This document shows positions 1 through 6,825 of a DNA stretch of 10,747 nt, in pieces. Made by a program: the position numbers and the translations under genes. The stretch is from an uncultured Verrucomicrobiota bacterium (GTDB lineage Bacteria > Verrucomicrobiota > Kiritimatiellia > RFP12 > UBA1067). The stretch lies in assembly GCA_945613785.1 (NCBI GenBank), contig CALZAJ010000038.1, positions 1 through 10,747 of the forward strand, given 5' to 3'. Positions within the stretch are counted from its first letter, which is position 1. Every line of letters starts with the position of its first letter. The notes beneath the pieces were generated by a model, which saw only the letters and a program-made list of their open reading frames with translations, had not been told where the DNA came from and ran no database searches.

Positions 1-794
1 GCCTTCGCGCGGTCGAGCGTGATGCCACCGGAAGCCTCGGTCTTCGAGATGCCCTTACAGAGCTTCACGCATTTCTTCATGTCCGCGATCGACATGTTGT
101 CAAGCATGATCCACTCGGGCTTCGCCTTGAGCGCGCTCGCGCATTGCTCGAGCGATTCGACCTCGACTTCAACCGCGAGCTTCGGGAACTTCTTGCGCGC
201 CGCAATCACGGCTTCGTCGAGATTCAGCTCGTGGTCATTCCAGATCTTGCGATGGTTGTCCTTCATCAGGACGCGATCGTACATGCCCATGCGGTGGTTC
301 GTGCCGCCGCCGCAGGTGACAGCGTACTTCTCGAAGACGCGCAGACCCGGCGTGGTCTTGCGGGTGTCGAGGATGAGCGTACCGTACTTCTTCGTCGCGT
401 CAACAAACTGCTTCGCGAGCGACGCCGTCGCACAGAGGCGCTGCATGAAATTGAGAGCCGTGCGCTCGGCCGCCAGAATCGAACGGGCCTTGCCACGGAA
501 CGTGAGGATCGTTTCCTTCGGTTTGACGACGGACCCGTCGGGCTTGAGAATCGTGACCTTGATCTTCGGGTCAACCATCTTCATCACGGCCTTCGCGACC
601 GTCGCGCCCGCGACGACGCAACCCGTGCCCTTCGAGTAAATCTCACCCGTGGCAATCGCCTCGGGATTGACGAGTGCTTCACTCGTGGCATCACACCATT
701 TCGTCTTGCGCGCGTCGGCAACGTCGGCAAGATCTTCGTCAAGGGCAAGCCGCACCGCGGCCTTGGCCCGGGAAGAGAGCATCACGTCTTTCAT
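1..794 (-). CDS. nadC: Quinolinate phosphoribosyltransferase (nicotinate-nucleotide pyrophosphorylase), 3' end off the window
   Basis: This cytosolic enzyme of NAD synthesis converts quinolinate and PRPP to nicotinate mononucleotide, CO2 and pyrophosphate. The gene is open from ATG at 794 to the left edge: 264 complete codons with no stop. The family is usually about 275-300 residues, so only a short C-terminal part is missing. Visible motifs are ERTALNF (110-116), DTRKTTPG (143-150), GGGTNHR (162-168), the LMKDNH lysine (K178), EVEVES (209-214), LDN (231-233) and EASGGI (253-258); together these form the phosphate and quinolinate sites of the type II PRTase barrel. The N-terminal sandwich domain is recognisable (DATSEAL, GEIYSKGTGCVVAG). 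The start is fixed by a TAAGGAG ribosome site 8 nt upstream that overlaps the stop of the preceding small gene, so the two are co-transcribed. Identification is near certain; the missing C-terminus cannot be judged. Confidence 0.96.
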   Translation of the reverse strand, partial: MKDVMLSSRAKAAVRLALDEDLADVADARKTKWCDATSEALVNPEAIATGEIYSKGTGCVVAGATVAKAVMKMVDPKIKVTILKPDGSVVKPKETILTFRGKARSILAAERTALNFMQRLCATASLAKQFVDATKKYGTLILDTRKTTPGLRVFEKYAVTCGGGTNHRMGMYDRVLMKDNHRKIWNDHELNLDEAVIAARKKFPKLAVEVEVESLEQCASALKAKPEWIMLDNMSIADMKKCVKLCKGISKTEASGGITLDRAK

Positions 795-802
795 GGAGAA
801 AG

Positions 803-808
803 CTCCTT
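803..808 (-). promoter_or_regulatory. Shine-Dalgarno site of nadC
   Basis: AAGGAG on the minus strand lies 8 nt before the nadC ATG. Its first two bases are the last two of the TAA stop (809-807) of the upstream 81-residue gene. This fixes the nadC start and implies coupled translation. Confidence 0.85.
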
Positions 809-1052
809 AAGCCGGCATCAGGAACAGCCAGTGGAACAGCATGACCAAAGTCAGTGAGCCGACAAGCGCCAACGCAATGAAACCCGCGATCAGGGCGCAC
901 AAGGCGGCCTTCCGGCTGACGGTCTTCACGCCCGCGTTAGCGGACGAACCAGCACCTCCGGCATCGAGCCTAAAGCGATCTGCGATGGCGGCACCACCAG
1001 CGGCATCTCCGCCTTTCTTGATGGTCATCGTCTTTGACTTTTTGATTTTCAT
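807..1052 (-). CDS. Small single-pass membrane protein, 81 aa, function unknown
   Basis: I do not recognise this protein. It has a basic N-terminus (MKIKKSKTMTIKK), a Gly/Ala-rich flexible stretch (about 14-42), a basic patch (KTVSRK, 43-48) and one hydrophobic segment (about 49-78) ending in LMPA. This predicts a small inner-membrane protein with a cytoplasmic N-terminus. The ATG at 1052 coincides with the predicted transcription start, giving a leaderless mRNA. The alternative ATG at 1028 (MTIKK, 73 aa) would give a 24-nt leader but has no obvious Shine-Dalgarno site. A longer reading back to 1181 is unlikely because it runs through the promoter and into the batA coding region. nadC follows after 12 nt with its ribosome site on this gene's stop codon. 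That suggests shared expression, but no role in NAD synthesis can be read from the sequence. That it is a gene is likely; its function is unknown. Confidence 0.75.
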   Translation of the reverse strand: MKIKKSKTMTIKKGGDAAGGAAIADRFRLDAGGAGSSANAGVKTVSRKAALCALIAGFIALALVGSLTLVMLFHWLFLMPA

Positions 1053-1088
1053 ATTGCTATTATAGCACGGATTCGCGGCGAAAATCAA
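1053..1088 (-). promoter_or_regulatory. Sigma-70-type promoter for the small membrane protein and nadC
   Basis: On the minus strand, TTGATT (1088-1083) is separated by 18 nt from a perfect TATAAT (1064-1059). The predicted start point is 1052, the A of the ATG. The TGA stop of batA (1087-1085) lies inside the -35 hexamer. Two perfect palindromes are present: TTCGCGGCGAA (1072-1082) in the spacer and TGCTATTATAGCA (1055-1067) over the -10. Both could be protein-binding sites. I see no terminator between batA and this promoter. Confidence 0.75.
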
Positions 1089-2134
1089 GCCATACGGCGA
1101 GAGGCCGCCATGGACATCGTCACGGCCAGAAGGACGGCCAAAACGCCCCCGAGGAGGAAGAAATTGAAGTGTTCTTCCCACTCATCCCATTTTTCCGCGG
1201 CAATTTGGGTCTTCTCCAGCTTGTCGATCTCCTCCAAGGCCTTGGAGAGAGAATCCGTGTCGTCCACGCCATAGTAGGAACCGCCCGTCTTCTGCGCGAT
1301 GGACTTGAGCTGGCCTTCATCGAAAGCGAGATTGACATATCCGACCGACCGACGCCCGAACATGTCCTGTCCGAAGATCGGCGTCCGCCGCGACTTCGTG
1401 CCGACGCCGATCGCATAGACGCGAATCCCCAACTTGGCCGCCGCCGCGGCCGCCTCGTCTGGCTGGACCACGCCCGTGTTATTCAGTCCGTCGGACAACA
1501 GAATCACGACCTTGCTCTTCGGCTGGGCGTTCTTGAGCGCCAGGACGGCCGTCGCCAATCCGTCGCCAATGGCCGTCCGCGACTCACCCTCATCGCCGAT
1601 CTGACGTCCCTGGGCGTCGACCTCGATCTGGGGGATGGAGACTTCCTTCAACACCTCCAGCAACGCCGGATGATCCGCCGTCAGGGGCGACTGGGTCGAG
1701 GCGTAGGTGCCGAAGGTCACCAGTCCGATCAGATCGTCCGGACGACGTTCGACGAATTCCGCAAAGAGCTTCTTCACAATGGCCAGACGCGTCGTCTTGT
1801 CCGAGAACTTCTCGCCAGGCGGCGTGAGGTCCAGGGCTTCCATGGAACCTGAGACGTCGACCGTCATGGCGATGGCGATCGCATCGACGCTCCGTGTCTC
1901 GTGCGCGAGCGGTGTGCGCGGACGCGCCGCGGCGACGACCAGCATTGCCAGACCCGCCAGCAGCACGAATGGCGTCAGCGCCGCAATCTGCGCACGAATA
2001 CCCGCCGCACGGGACGGCAGACGCGCGACCGCCGAGAAACGGATGCCCGACTTGCGTCCGACCCGCAACAGACGCCAGGCCGCAACCAGGAGCGGAAGGA
2101 AGAGAAGGAACATCCAAGGAACGGCAAACTTCAT
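1085..2134 (-). CDS. batA: BatA-like membrane-anchored von Willebrand A domain protein
   Basis: At 349 aa, this has the BatA/BatB architecture: two N-terminal hydrophobic segments (about 7-23 and 52-70), a von Willebrand factor A domain (about 85-305) and a C-terminal transmembrane helix (about 324-345). The metal-ion-dependent adhesion site is intact: DVSGS at 93-97, the threonine in SRTAIGDG (T187) and the aspartate in LLSDG (D215). The vWA domain is expected on the periplasmic side as a metal-dependent protein-interaction module. Family members work with MoxR ATPases in the Bat system, named for aerotolerance in Bacteroides, although the biochemical role remains unsettled. The start ATG overlaps the previous stop as ATGA (2134-2131) and has AAGGAGG 7 nt upstream. 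It is the last gene of its operon; no separate batB, batC or batE follows. BatB is the main alternative name, since both share this layout. Confidence 0.9.
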   Translation of the reverse strand: MKFAVPWMFLLFLPLLVAAWRLLRVGRKSGIRFSAVARLPSRAAGIRAQIAALTPFVLLAGLAMLVVAAARPRTPLAHETRSVDAIAIAMTVDVSGSMEALDLTPPGEKFSDKTTRLAIVKKLFAEFVERRPDDLIGLVTFGTYASTQSPLTADHPALLEVLKEVSIPQIEVDAQGRQIGDEGESRTAIGDGLATAVLALKNAQPKSKVVILLSDGLNNTGVVQPDEAAAAAAKLGIRVYAIGVGTKSRRTPIFGQDMFGRRSVGYVNLAFDEGQLKSIAQKTGGSYYGVDDTDSLSKALEEIDKLEKTQIAAEKWDEWEEHFNFFLLGGVLAVLLAVTMSMAASRRMA

Positions 2135-3003
2135 TTCACGGCCTCCTTGCTGTCCCCCTCGAGATAGTCACGGGCACTCGCCGTCGCGGAATCCGCCATC
2201 TCAGGCGTCGCCTCGACACCGGCGAACTTGACCATGTCCGCGGACTCGAGAAACGCCCGCAGCTCGTCCGACGGCTTCGCCTCGCGGAGAAACTCCTCCG
2301 TCGTCAGGTGCGGCGCACGGATGCCGTACTTGCGCTGGATGTAGCGACGCACGACCATCGTCAGCTCCACGTAGAAGTCCTTGTAGCGTCCGCGTCCCGG
2401 CAAGCCCTTCTTCAACAGCCGGTCCAGCTCGACCCAGGCGCGCTCGATCGGACTCATCATGTGCTCACGGACGGAACGGAGGATGTAACGCACGAGCAGG
2501 ACAAGCGCCCAACCCGCCACACCGAGACCGGCCAGGCCGAGCAACAGCAGGAACCAATGGTCCTTCGCAAAGCGGAGATAGGGGGACAGCAGACCGAAGA
2601 CATCCTTCTCGAGGTCGACTTCAATTCCGCCCGTCACCGGTTCGCGTTCGGCGGGAGGCGCGAAACGGATCGGACCGAACCACTGGTCGCCGATCACGAA
2701 CGGACGGATCCGATACTCCTTCTCGCAGGGTTTCGGCACGAGCTTCCAGGTGACGGACTGCACGACCGAGCCGGACTTGTTCGTCACCGGACTTTCGGCG
2801 AAGTCCTCCGCCTGGCTGAAACCGACCGCGCGCGAGGCGAGATCGGGCAAATCCGCGCGAACGCCACGGGGACTCGTGACGTCCATCGTCAGGATCACGC
2901 TGCGTCCAGGATCAATCGCCTCGCGTTCGGACTCAACCGAAACCGCGATGCCGCCCTTCTGCTGCGTGAGCAACGCAAATGCTAGCACTATTCCGAACAT
3001 CAT
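2131..3003 (-). CDS. Short BatD-like membrane protein, 290 aa
   Basis: The order is a hydrophobic N-terminal signal-like segment (about 2-13), an extracytoplasmic beta-rich part (about 19-130), one transmembrane helix (about 148-172) and a cytoplasmic C-terminal domain (about 183-282). The C-terminal domain has the pattern typical of BatD/DUF4381-type proteins: ERAWVELDRLLKKG, then YVELTMVVRRYIQRKYGI, TTEEFLREA, and DMVKFAGVEATPE. Classical BatD is about twice as long with several beta domains, so this is a reduced version. Position between the DUF58 gene and batA supports a role as the membrane partner of a MoxR/vWA complex. The start is uncertain: tandem ATGs lie at 3003 and 3000 with a poorly spaced GAGAGG in front. 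I chose this start because it begins the signal segment; the frame stays open further upstream into the DUF58 gene. Its 3' end overlaps batA by ATGA. Confidence 0.8.
   Translation of the reverse strand: MMFGIVLAFALLTQQKGGIAVSVESEREAIDPGRSVILTMDVTSPRGVRADLPDLASRAVGFSQAEDFAESPVTNKSGSVVQSVTWKLVPKPCEKEYRIRPFVIGDQWFGPIRFAPPAEREPVTGGIEVDLEKDVFGLLSPYLRFAKDHWFLLLLGLAGLGVAGWALVLLVRYILRSVREHMMSPIERAWVELDRLLKKGLPGRGRYKDFYVELTMVVRRYIQRKYGIRAPHLTTEEFLREAKPSDELRAFLESADMVKFAGVEATPEMADSATASARDYLEGDSKEAVK
2142..2148 (-). promoter_or_regulatory. Shine-Dalgarno site of batA
   Basis: AAGGAGG on the minus strand lies 7 nt before the batA ATG and within the last codons of the BatD-like gene. Together with the ATGA overlap it indicates translational coupling, and it shows that this organism does use canonical ribosome sites. 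Confidence 0.85.
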
Positions 3004-3012
3004 CCTCTCATC

Positions 3013-3050
3013 ACCCCATTCACCCAAACACCCATTCACCCAAACCTCCC
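3013..3050 (-). repeat. 16-bp tandem repeat forming a G-quadruplex candidate in the BatD-like leader
   Basis: Two adjacent 16-bp units (3013-3028 and 3029-3044) differ at one base. On the minus, mRNA-like strand they supply five runs of at least three G separated by 6, 5, 5 and 5 nt: 3050-3048, 3041-3039, 3033-3031, 3025-3023 and 3017-3014. This meets the usual G3+N1-7 pattern. The element fills most of the 46-nt gap between the DUF58 stop and the BatD-like ATG. The other junctions from moxR to batA are direct overlaps. Folding in vivo is inference. Confidence 0.7.
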
Positions 3051-3937
3051 TACCGCTTCCTCGCCCTTCGCTTGAAGAGCGCGCGGACGTCGTCGATGTA
3101 CGGACGATCCGTCGACAGCGCGAGCGAGTCAATGCCGGTCTTCGCGAGGAAGCGACGGAGCTCCTCCGCCTCCTCGGATGCCGTCTGCGCGAAAGACCGA
3201 CGGACCGCAGCACTCGACGTATCCACCAGGACGAGTTCGCCCGTCTCGGGATCTTCAAGCTCGACCAGTCCGACGTCGGGCAATTCCGACTCGGCGGGAT
3301 CCGACACGGAGACGCAGACGAGATCATGGTGGTGGGCAGTCGCCCGCAGCATCCGGTCGCACGCGCCGCGGCCCAGGAAGTCCGAGACCAGGAAGACGAC
3401 GGCGCGGCGCTTCTGCACGCCGTTGAGATACTTGAGCGCGCCGGCGATGTCCGTACCGCCCTCGGCATCCTCGGAGGCCGCGAGCACCTCGCGCGCCAGA
3501 CGCATCACCGAGTCGCGTCCCTTGCGCGGCGGGATGTACTTCACAATCCGATCGGAGAAGAGGATGAGCCCGACCTTGTCCTGGTTGCGGATCGCCGTCA
3601 GCGCCAGGAGCGCCGTCACTTCCGCGGCCAGGTCGGCCTTGGTGCGTCCGCGGCTACCGTAGCTCTGGGAGCCCGAGACGTCCACCATGAAGAGAATCGT
3701 CAGCTCGCGCTCTTCGCTGTACCGCTTGATGTACGGGACGCCCGTGCGGGCGGTGACGTTCCAGTCGATGGAACGGACATCATCGCCGACGGTGTACGGA
3801 CGCACCTCGTCGAACTCGACGCCCTGGCCCTTGAACGTCGAATGATAATCGCCACTCAGCTGGTCGTCGATCAGCTTGTTGGTGAGGATTCTGATTTTCC
3901 CCACCTTGGCCATCAGCTCTTTGACGTCAATCGCCAT
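3050..3937 (-). CDS. DUF58-domain von Willebrand A-like protein, MoxR partner
   Basis: At 295 aa and with no transmembrane helix, this is a cytosolic DUF58 protein. Its signature is GDDVRSIDWNVTARTG (51-66) followed by YIKRYSEERELT (69-80). A vWA-like fold comes next, with a complete metal site: DVSGS (86-90), T162 in GGTDIAG and D186 in VSDF. The C-terminus is basic (ALFKRRARKR). DUF58 proteins are almost always encoded beside MoxR ATPases and are thought to act as substrate or adaptor partners in protein assembly; direct biochemistry is sparse. The start ATG shares one base with the moxR stop (TAATG at 3939-3935). No Shine-Dalgarno site precedes it, so translation probably depends on ribosomes arriving from moxR. 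It ends at TAG 3052-3050, just before the G-rich leader of the next gene. Confidence 0.93.
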   Translation of the reverse strand: MAIDVKELMAKVGKIRILTNKLIDDQLSGDYHSTFKGQGVEFDEVRPYTVGDDVRSIDWNVTARTGVPYIKRYSEERELTILFMVDVSGSQSYGSRGRTKADLAAEVTALLALTAIRNQDKVGLILFSDRIVKYIPPRKGRDSVMRLAREVLAASEDAEGGTDIAGALKYLNGVQKRRAVVFLVSDFLGRGACDRMLRATAHHHDLVCVSVSDPAESELPDVGLVELEDPETGELVLVDTSSAAVRRSFAQTASEEAEELRRFLAKTGIDSLALSTDRPYIDDVRALFKRRARKR

Positions 3938-4899
3938 TACGGAACGGGAACTTCGTTCAAGATCTTGTCGATGAGGCCATCCGCCGTGATGCCTTCCGCT
4001 TCGGCCTCGTAGGTGAGGAGGATGCGGTGACGGAGGACGTCGTGCACGACTTCCTTCACGTCCTGCGGCGTCGCATAGGCGCGTCCGTGCAGGAGCGCAT
4101 TGCCACGGGCGGCGAGGTTGAGCGCCAGGGTCGCACGCGGCGAGGCGCCGTTCTGGATGTAGGCGTCGGCCTCGCGCGTCTTGAAGACGATCTCGAGAAT
4201 GTAGTCGCCCACCTTCTCGTCACAATAGACCTGCTTGAGCGATTCACGAAGCGCCGCGATGTCCTCGGGCGTGCAGATCGTCTTCGCCTCGGGCTTCTCG
4301 GCGTTCTCCGCGAAGCGCTGCATGATGCGACGCTCGTCAGCCTTCGTGGGCGTCTCGACGAGGCACTTGAACATGAAGCGGTCCACCTGCGCCTCCGGCA
4401 GCGGATACGTGCCCTCCTGCTCGATCGGGTTCTGCGTCGCCAGGACGAGGAACGGCTTCGGCAGGCGATAGGTCTCGTCGCCGATCGTCACCTGCTTCTC
4501 CTGCATTGATTCGAGCAGCGCGGACTGCACCTTCGCCGGCGCGCGGTTGATTTCGTCCGCCAGGAGGAGGTTGGTGAAGACGGGGCCCTTCTTCGGCGTG
4601 AACTCGCCGGTCTTCGGAGAGTACACGAGCGTGCCGACGACATCGGCCGGCAACAGGTCAGGCGTGAAGGAGATGCGCTTGAAGTCAAGGCCGAGGACCT
4701 TCGCCAGCGTATTGCACGAGAGCGTCTTCGCGAGGCCGGGAACGCCCTCGAGGAGGATGTGTCCGTCCGTCACCAGCGCCAGGACGAGACGGTCGACCAG
4801 CTTTTCCTGTCCGACGATGACCTTGCCCACTTCCTCCCGGATGCGCGCGACCAGTTCCTTCTGCGCGGCAATGCGGTTCGTTGCTTCCTTGAGATCCAT
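3937..4899 (-). CDS. moxR: MoxR-family AAA+ ATPase
   Basis: This 320-aa AAA+ ATPase belongs to the MoxR family, whose members act as chaperone-like motors on vWA-domain partners. Visible motifs are Walker A GVPGLAKT (52-59), the pore-proximal stretch RISFTPDLLPADVVGT (75-90), Walker B LLLADEINRAP (111-121), sensor 1 LATQNP (153-158), GTYPLPEAQVDRFMF (163-177) with the candidate arginine finger, and sensor 2 GASPRATLAL (251-260). Length and motif order are those of a complete family member. The start at 4899 is favoured over an upstream extension because it follows AAGGAG by 10 nt and lies 2 nt after the dnaG stop. It is followed directly by its DUF58, BatD-like and BatA partners, so it is probably the motor of that complex. 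The exact client is unknown. Confidence 0.95.
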   Translation of the reverse strand: MDLKEATNRIAAQKELVARIREEVGKVIVGQEKLVDRLVLALVTDGHILLEGVPGLAKTLSCNTLAKVLGLDFKRISFTPDLLPADVVGTLVYSPKTGEFTPKKGPVFTNLLLADEINRAPAKVQSALLESMQEKQVTIGDETYRLPKPFLVLATQNPIEQEGTYPLPEAQVDRFMFKCLVETPTKADERRIMQRFAENAEKPEAKTICTPEDIAALRESLKQVYCDEKVGDYILEIVFKTREADAYIQNGASPRATLALNLAARGNALLHGRAYATPQDVKEVVHDVLRHRILLTYEAEAEGITADGLIDKILNEVPVP

Positions 4900-4901
4900 G
4901 C

Positions 4902-6791
4902 TTACTGCTCTCCTTTCATAAATTCCCTGACCATCTCCTTGACGGTGTTCCACTTCACCTGCTGGAGACGCTTCAGATCCATTGAAATCTTCACCCGGCG
5001 GAAGTCCACCTCCGCCCCGCCGTCCGCCGGCAGCGAGCCGCGCGCGCGCTTGAGCCAGTCGATCCAGAGCAGACGGACGAAGTCCTGGAGGATCTCCGTC
5101 GGCTGCAGGCCGCACGCCTGAATCTTCCCGGCCTCGAGCAGGACCGCATCCAGCCACGGTTGCTCAGCGGACGACAGCGTCTCGGCGAACGCGGCGAAAC
5201 GATCATCGCCGGCCGCCACCTCTTCGCGCCAGGCGACGACGAAACGCGCGGTGAAATCGTGAGAAAAGACCTTCGCCGGCAGGAACTCACCGACCATGCC
5301 GTCCAGCTCCTGCGCATACTCGTTCGCCATCAGGAACTCCATCAGCGCCCGCTCGCGCGCCGGCGGCGGCTCCACACTCTGCTCAGGGACCCCGGCGACC
5401 GGTTCGTCCATCGACTCACCCGCCTCGAAGGGATCGGACTCCCAGACCGGCTCCTCGTTTCGCACGGGGGACGGCTCGGACGGCGCGGGCTTCGTCCGCG
5501 CCAGCTCGTCGTTCAGCGCCACGGACGGGATGCCGAGCAGCTTCGACGCCTCACCCACCAGACTCGCGCGGAGAATGGCCGACGGACAGGCCGCAAGGGT
5601 CGTCAGGACGGCCTTCGAGACGCGCGCCACCGCATCGATCGACTCGGGATTCTTCTCCTTGGCGCGCTCGATCCGGCACTGGAAGCTCACGATGGACTCC
5701 GCCCGGTCGATCCGCGCCTGGAGCTCGTCGGCCGAATGCTTGCGCAGGAAGGAATCGGGATCGTCCCCATCGGGCAGACTCACGACCCTGACGGGCATCT
5801 CCATCGCCAGCAGCATCCCCGCGACCTTGATCGTCGCCTTATGCCCCGCCCCGTCGTCATCATACATCAGCACCGCCGAATCGGCCACGCGCTTGATCAT
5901 CTTCGCGTGCTCCTCGGTGAAGGCCGTACCCTGGGAGGCGACGGCCGTCGTAAAGCCGTTGATGTGCAGACGGATCGTGTCGATCTGACCTTCGCAGCAG
6001 ATGACCTCGCGATGCGGCGAGTTCGCGATGTTGCGCGCCGCGCGATCGAAACCGAAGAGGACGTTCGACTTCTTGAAGATCAGCGTCTCCGGCGAATTGA
6101 CGTACTTGCCCGAGTTCTTCTTCTCGACCAGCTGACGCCCCGAGAAGGCGACGACGCGCCCCTGCTTGTCCTTGATCGAGAACATGAGTCGCCCGCCGAA
6201 CCGATGGTAGCCACGGTCCCCGGGACGCGTCCCGCGCTTGATGACACCGGCCAGCTCCAGCTCCTCCTCGGTGTACTGTCGCTTCTCCGCCCACTTCAGG
6301 ATTGGCGCGACCCCCTCGGGAGCATAGCCGATCAGAAAATCGTCCTGCACCTCCTTGCCGAGGTTGCGCTTCGCCAGGTACTCGACCGCCAGCTTGCCCG
6401 ACGAGTGACTCAGACAGCGGTTGTAGAACTGCGCGAGCTCGAGCATCAGCGTATAAAGGCGCTTGCGCTTGCCGGCCGTCGGATCTTCCTTCTCCTCGAT
6501 CTTGATGCCACATTGGTCCGCCAGCTTCTTGGCGGCCTCGACGAAGGTCAACCCGTCCATCTTCTGGACGAACTTGATGGCATCCCCCGACTCGCCACAG
6601 CCGAAGCAGTGATAGAAGCCGCGGTTCGGGTTGATGTTGAAACTGGGGGTCTTCTCGTGGTGGAACGGACAGCACGCCTTCATCGAAGAACCCGCGTGCT
6701 TCACCTGAATGCCATAGGAGGAGATCAATTCGGCCAAGTCTACGCGCGCCTTGATTTCCTCAATTACGGATTCTGTGATTCCCACTGCCAT
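4902..6791 (-). CDS. dnaG: DNA primase
   Basis: At 629 aa, this is the primase that makes RNA primers at the replication fork on a DnaB-unwound template. The N-terminal CHC2 zinc domain is intact: C41 in ACCPFHHEKTPSF, H44, then C62 and C65 in HCFGCGESGD. The catalytic core follows, with KKSNVLFGFDRAAR (240-253) and the Toprim residues in CEGQIDTI (E267, D271), YDDDGAG (310-316) and DGDDPDSFLR (341-350). A Pro/Glu-rich linker (about 443-485) leads to a divergent C-terminal region expected to contact the helicase. ATG 6791 is the only sensible start: the helix ESVIEEIKARVDLAELI begins a few residues later and the next Met is residue 37. The predicted transcription start is only 5 nt upstream and no ribosome site is visible. 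The usual neighbours rpsU and rpoD are absent; moxR follows after 2 nt. Confidence 0.97.
   Translation of the reverse strand: MAVGITESVIEEIKARVDLAELISSYGIQVKHAGSSMKACCPFHHEKTPSFNINPNRGFYHCFGCGESGDAIKFVQKMDGLTFVEAAKKLADQCGIKIEEKEDPTAGKRKRLYTLMLELAQFYNRCLSHSSGKLAVEYLAKRNLGKEVQDDFLIGYAPEGVAPILKWAEKRQYTEEELELAGVIKRGTRPGDRGYHRFGGRLMFSIKDKQGRVVAFSGRQLVEKKNSGKYVNSPETLIFKKSNVLFGFDRAARNIANSPHREVICCEGQIDTIRLHINGFTTAVASQGTAFTEEHAKMIKRVADSAVLMYDDDGAGHKATIKVAGMLLAMEMPVRVVSLPDGDDPDSFLRKHSADELQARIDRAESIVSFQCRIERAKEKNPESIDAVARVSKAVLTTLAACPSAILRASLVGEASKLLGIPSVALNDELARTKPAPSEPSPVRNEEPVWESDPFEAGESMDEPVAGVPEQSVEPPPARERALMEFLMANEYAQELDGMVGEFLPAKVFSHDFTARFVVAWREEVAAGDDRFAAFAETLSSAEQPWLDAVLLEAGKIQACGLQPTEILQDFVRLLWIDWLKRARGSLPADGGAEVDFRRVKISMDLKRLQQVKWNTVKEMVREFMKGEQ
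4910..4916 (-). promoter_or_regulatory. Shine-Dalgarno site of moxR
   Basis: AAAGGAG on the minus strand lies within the last codons of dnaG (the MKGEQ end), 10 nt before the moxR ATG at 4899. It decides the moxR start and ties moxR translation to dnaG. Confidence 0.8.
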
Positions 6792-6795
6792 GTGT

Positions 6796-6811
6796 CTGGA
6801 ATATTATACCA
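6796..6811 (-). promoter_or_regulatory. Extended -10 promoter of the dnaG-moxR-bat operon
   Basis: Minus strand TGG TATAAT (6811-6803) is a perfect -10 with the TGn extension. No good -35 hexamer is found at normal spacing (the region reads CGGTGATTT near 6831-6823), which is common for extended -10 promoters. The predicted start point near 6796 leaves a leader of about 5 nt. The box lies in the 34-bp gap after the NYN gene. Confidence 0.7.
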
Positions 6812-6825
6812 TACCACGGAAGAAA

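Noticed and set aside
1053..1181. A 124-aa version of the small membrane protein starting inside batA
   Set aside because: The extra 43 codons read out of frame through the batA 3' end and through the promoter, with no membrane or domain signal.
2581..2595. GGGGGACAGCAGACC, similar to the REP-like core
   Set aside because: It lacks the matching CCCC arm and is not palindromic. It is ordinary coding sequence of the BatD-like gene.
3004..3468. N-terminal extension of the BatD-like protein into the DUF58 gene (445 aa reading)
   Set aside because: The extra part is a low-complexity Arg/Ser-rich translation of DUF58 in the wrong frame. The signal-like segment begins at the 3003/3000 ATG pair.
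2750..4012. A 420-codon open frame on the plus strand opposite the BatD-like and DUF58 genes
   Set aside because: It crosses two real genes and their G-rich junction in antisense, with no motif or plausible ribosome site.
4900..5157. N-terminal extension of MoxR into dnaG (406 aa reading)
   Set aside because: The extension overlaps dnaG out of frame and lacks MoxR similarity. A Shine-Dalgarno site and normal family length support the start at 4899.
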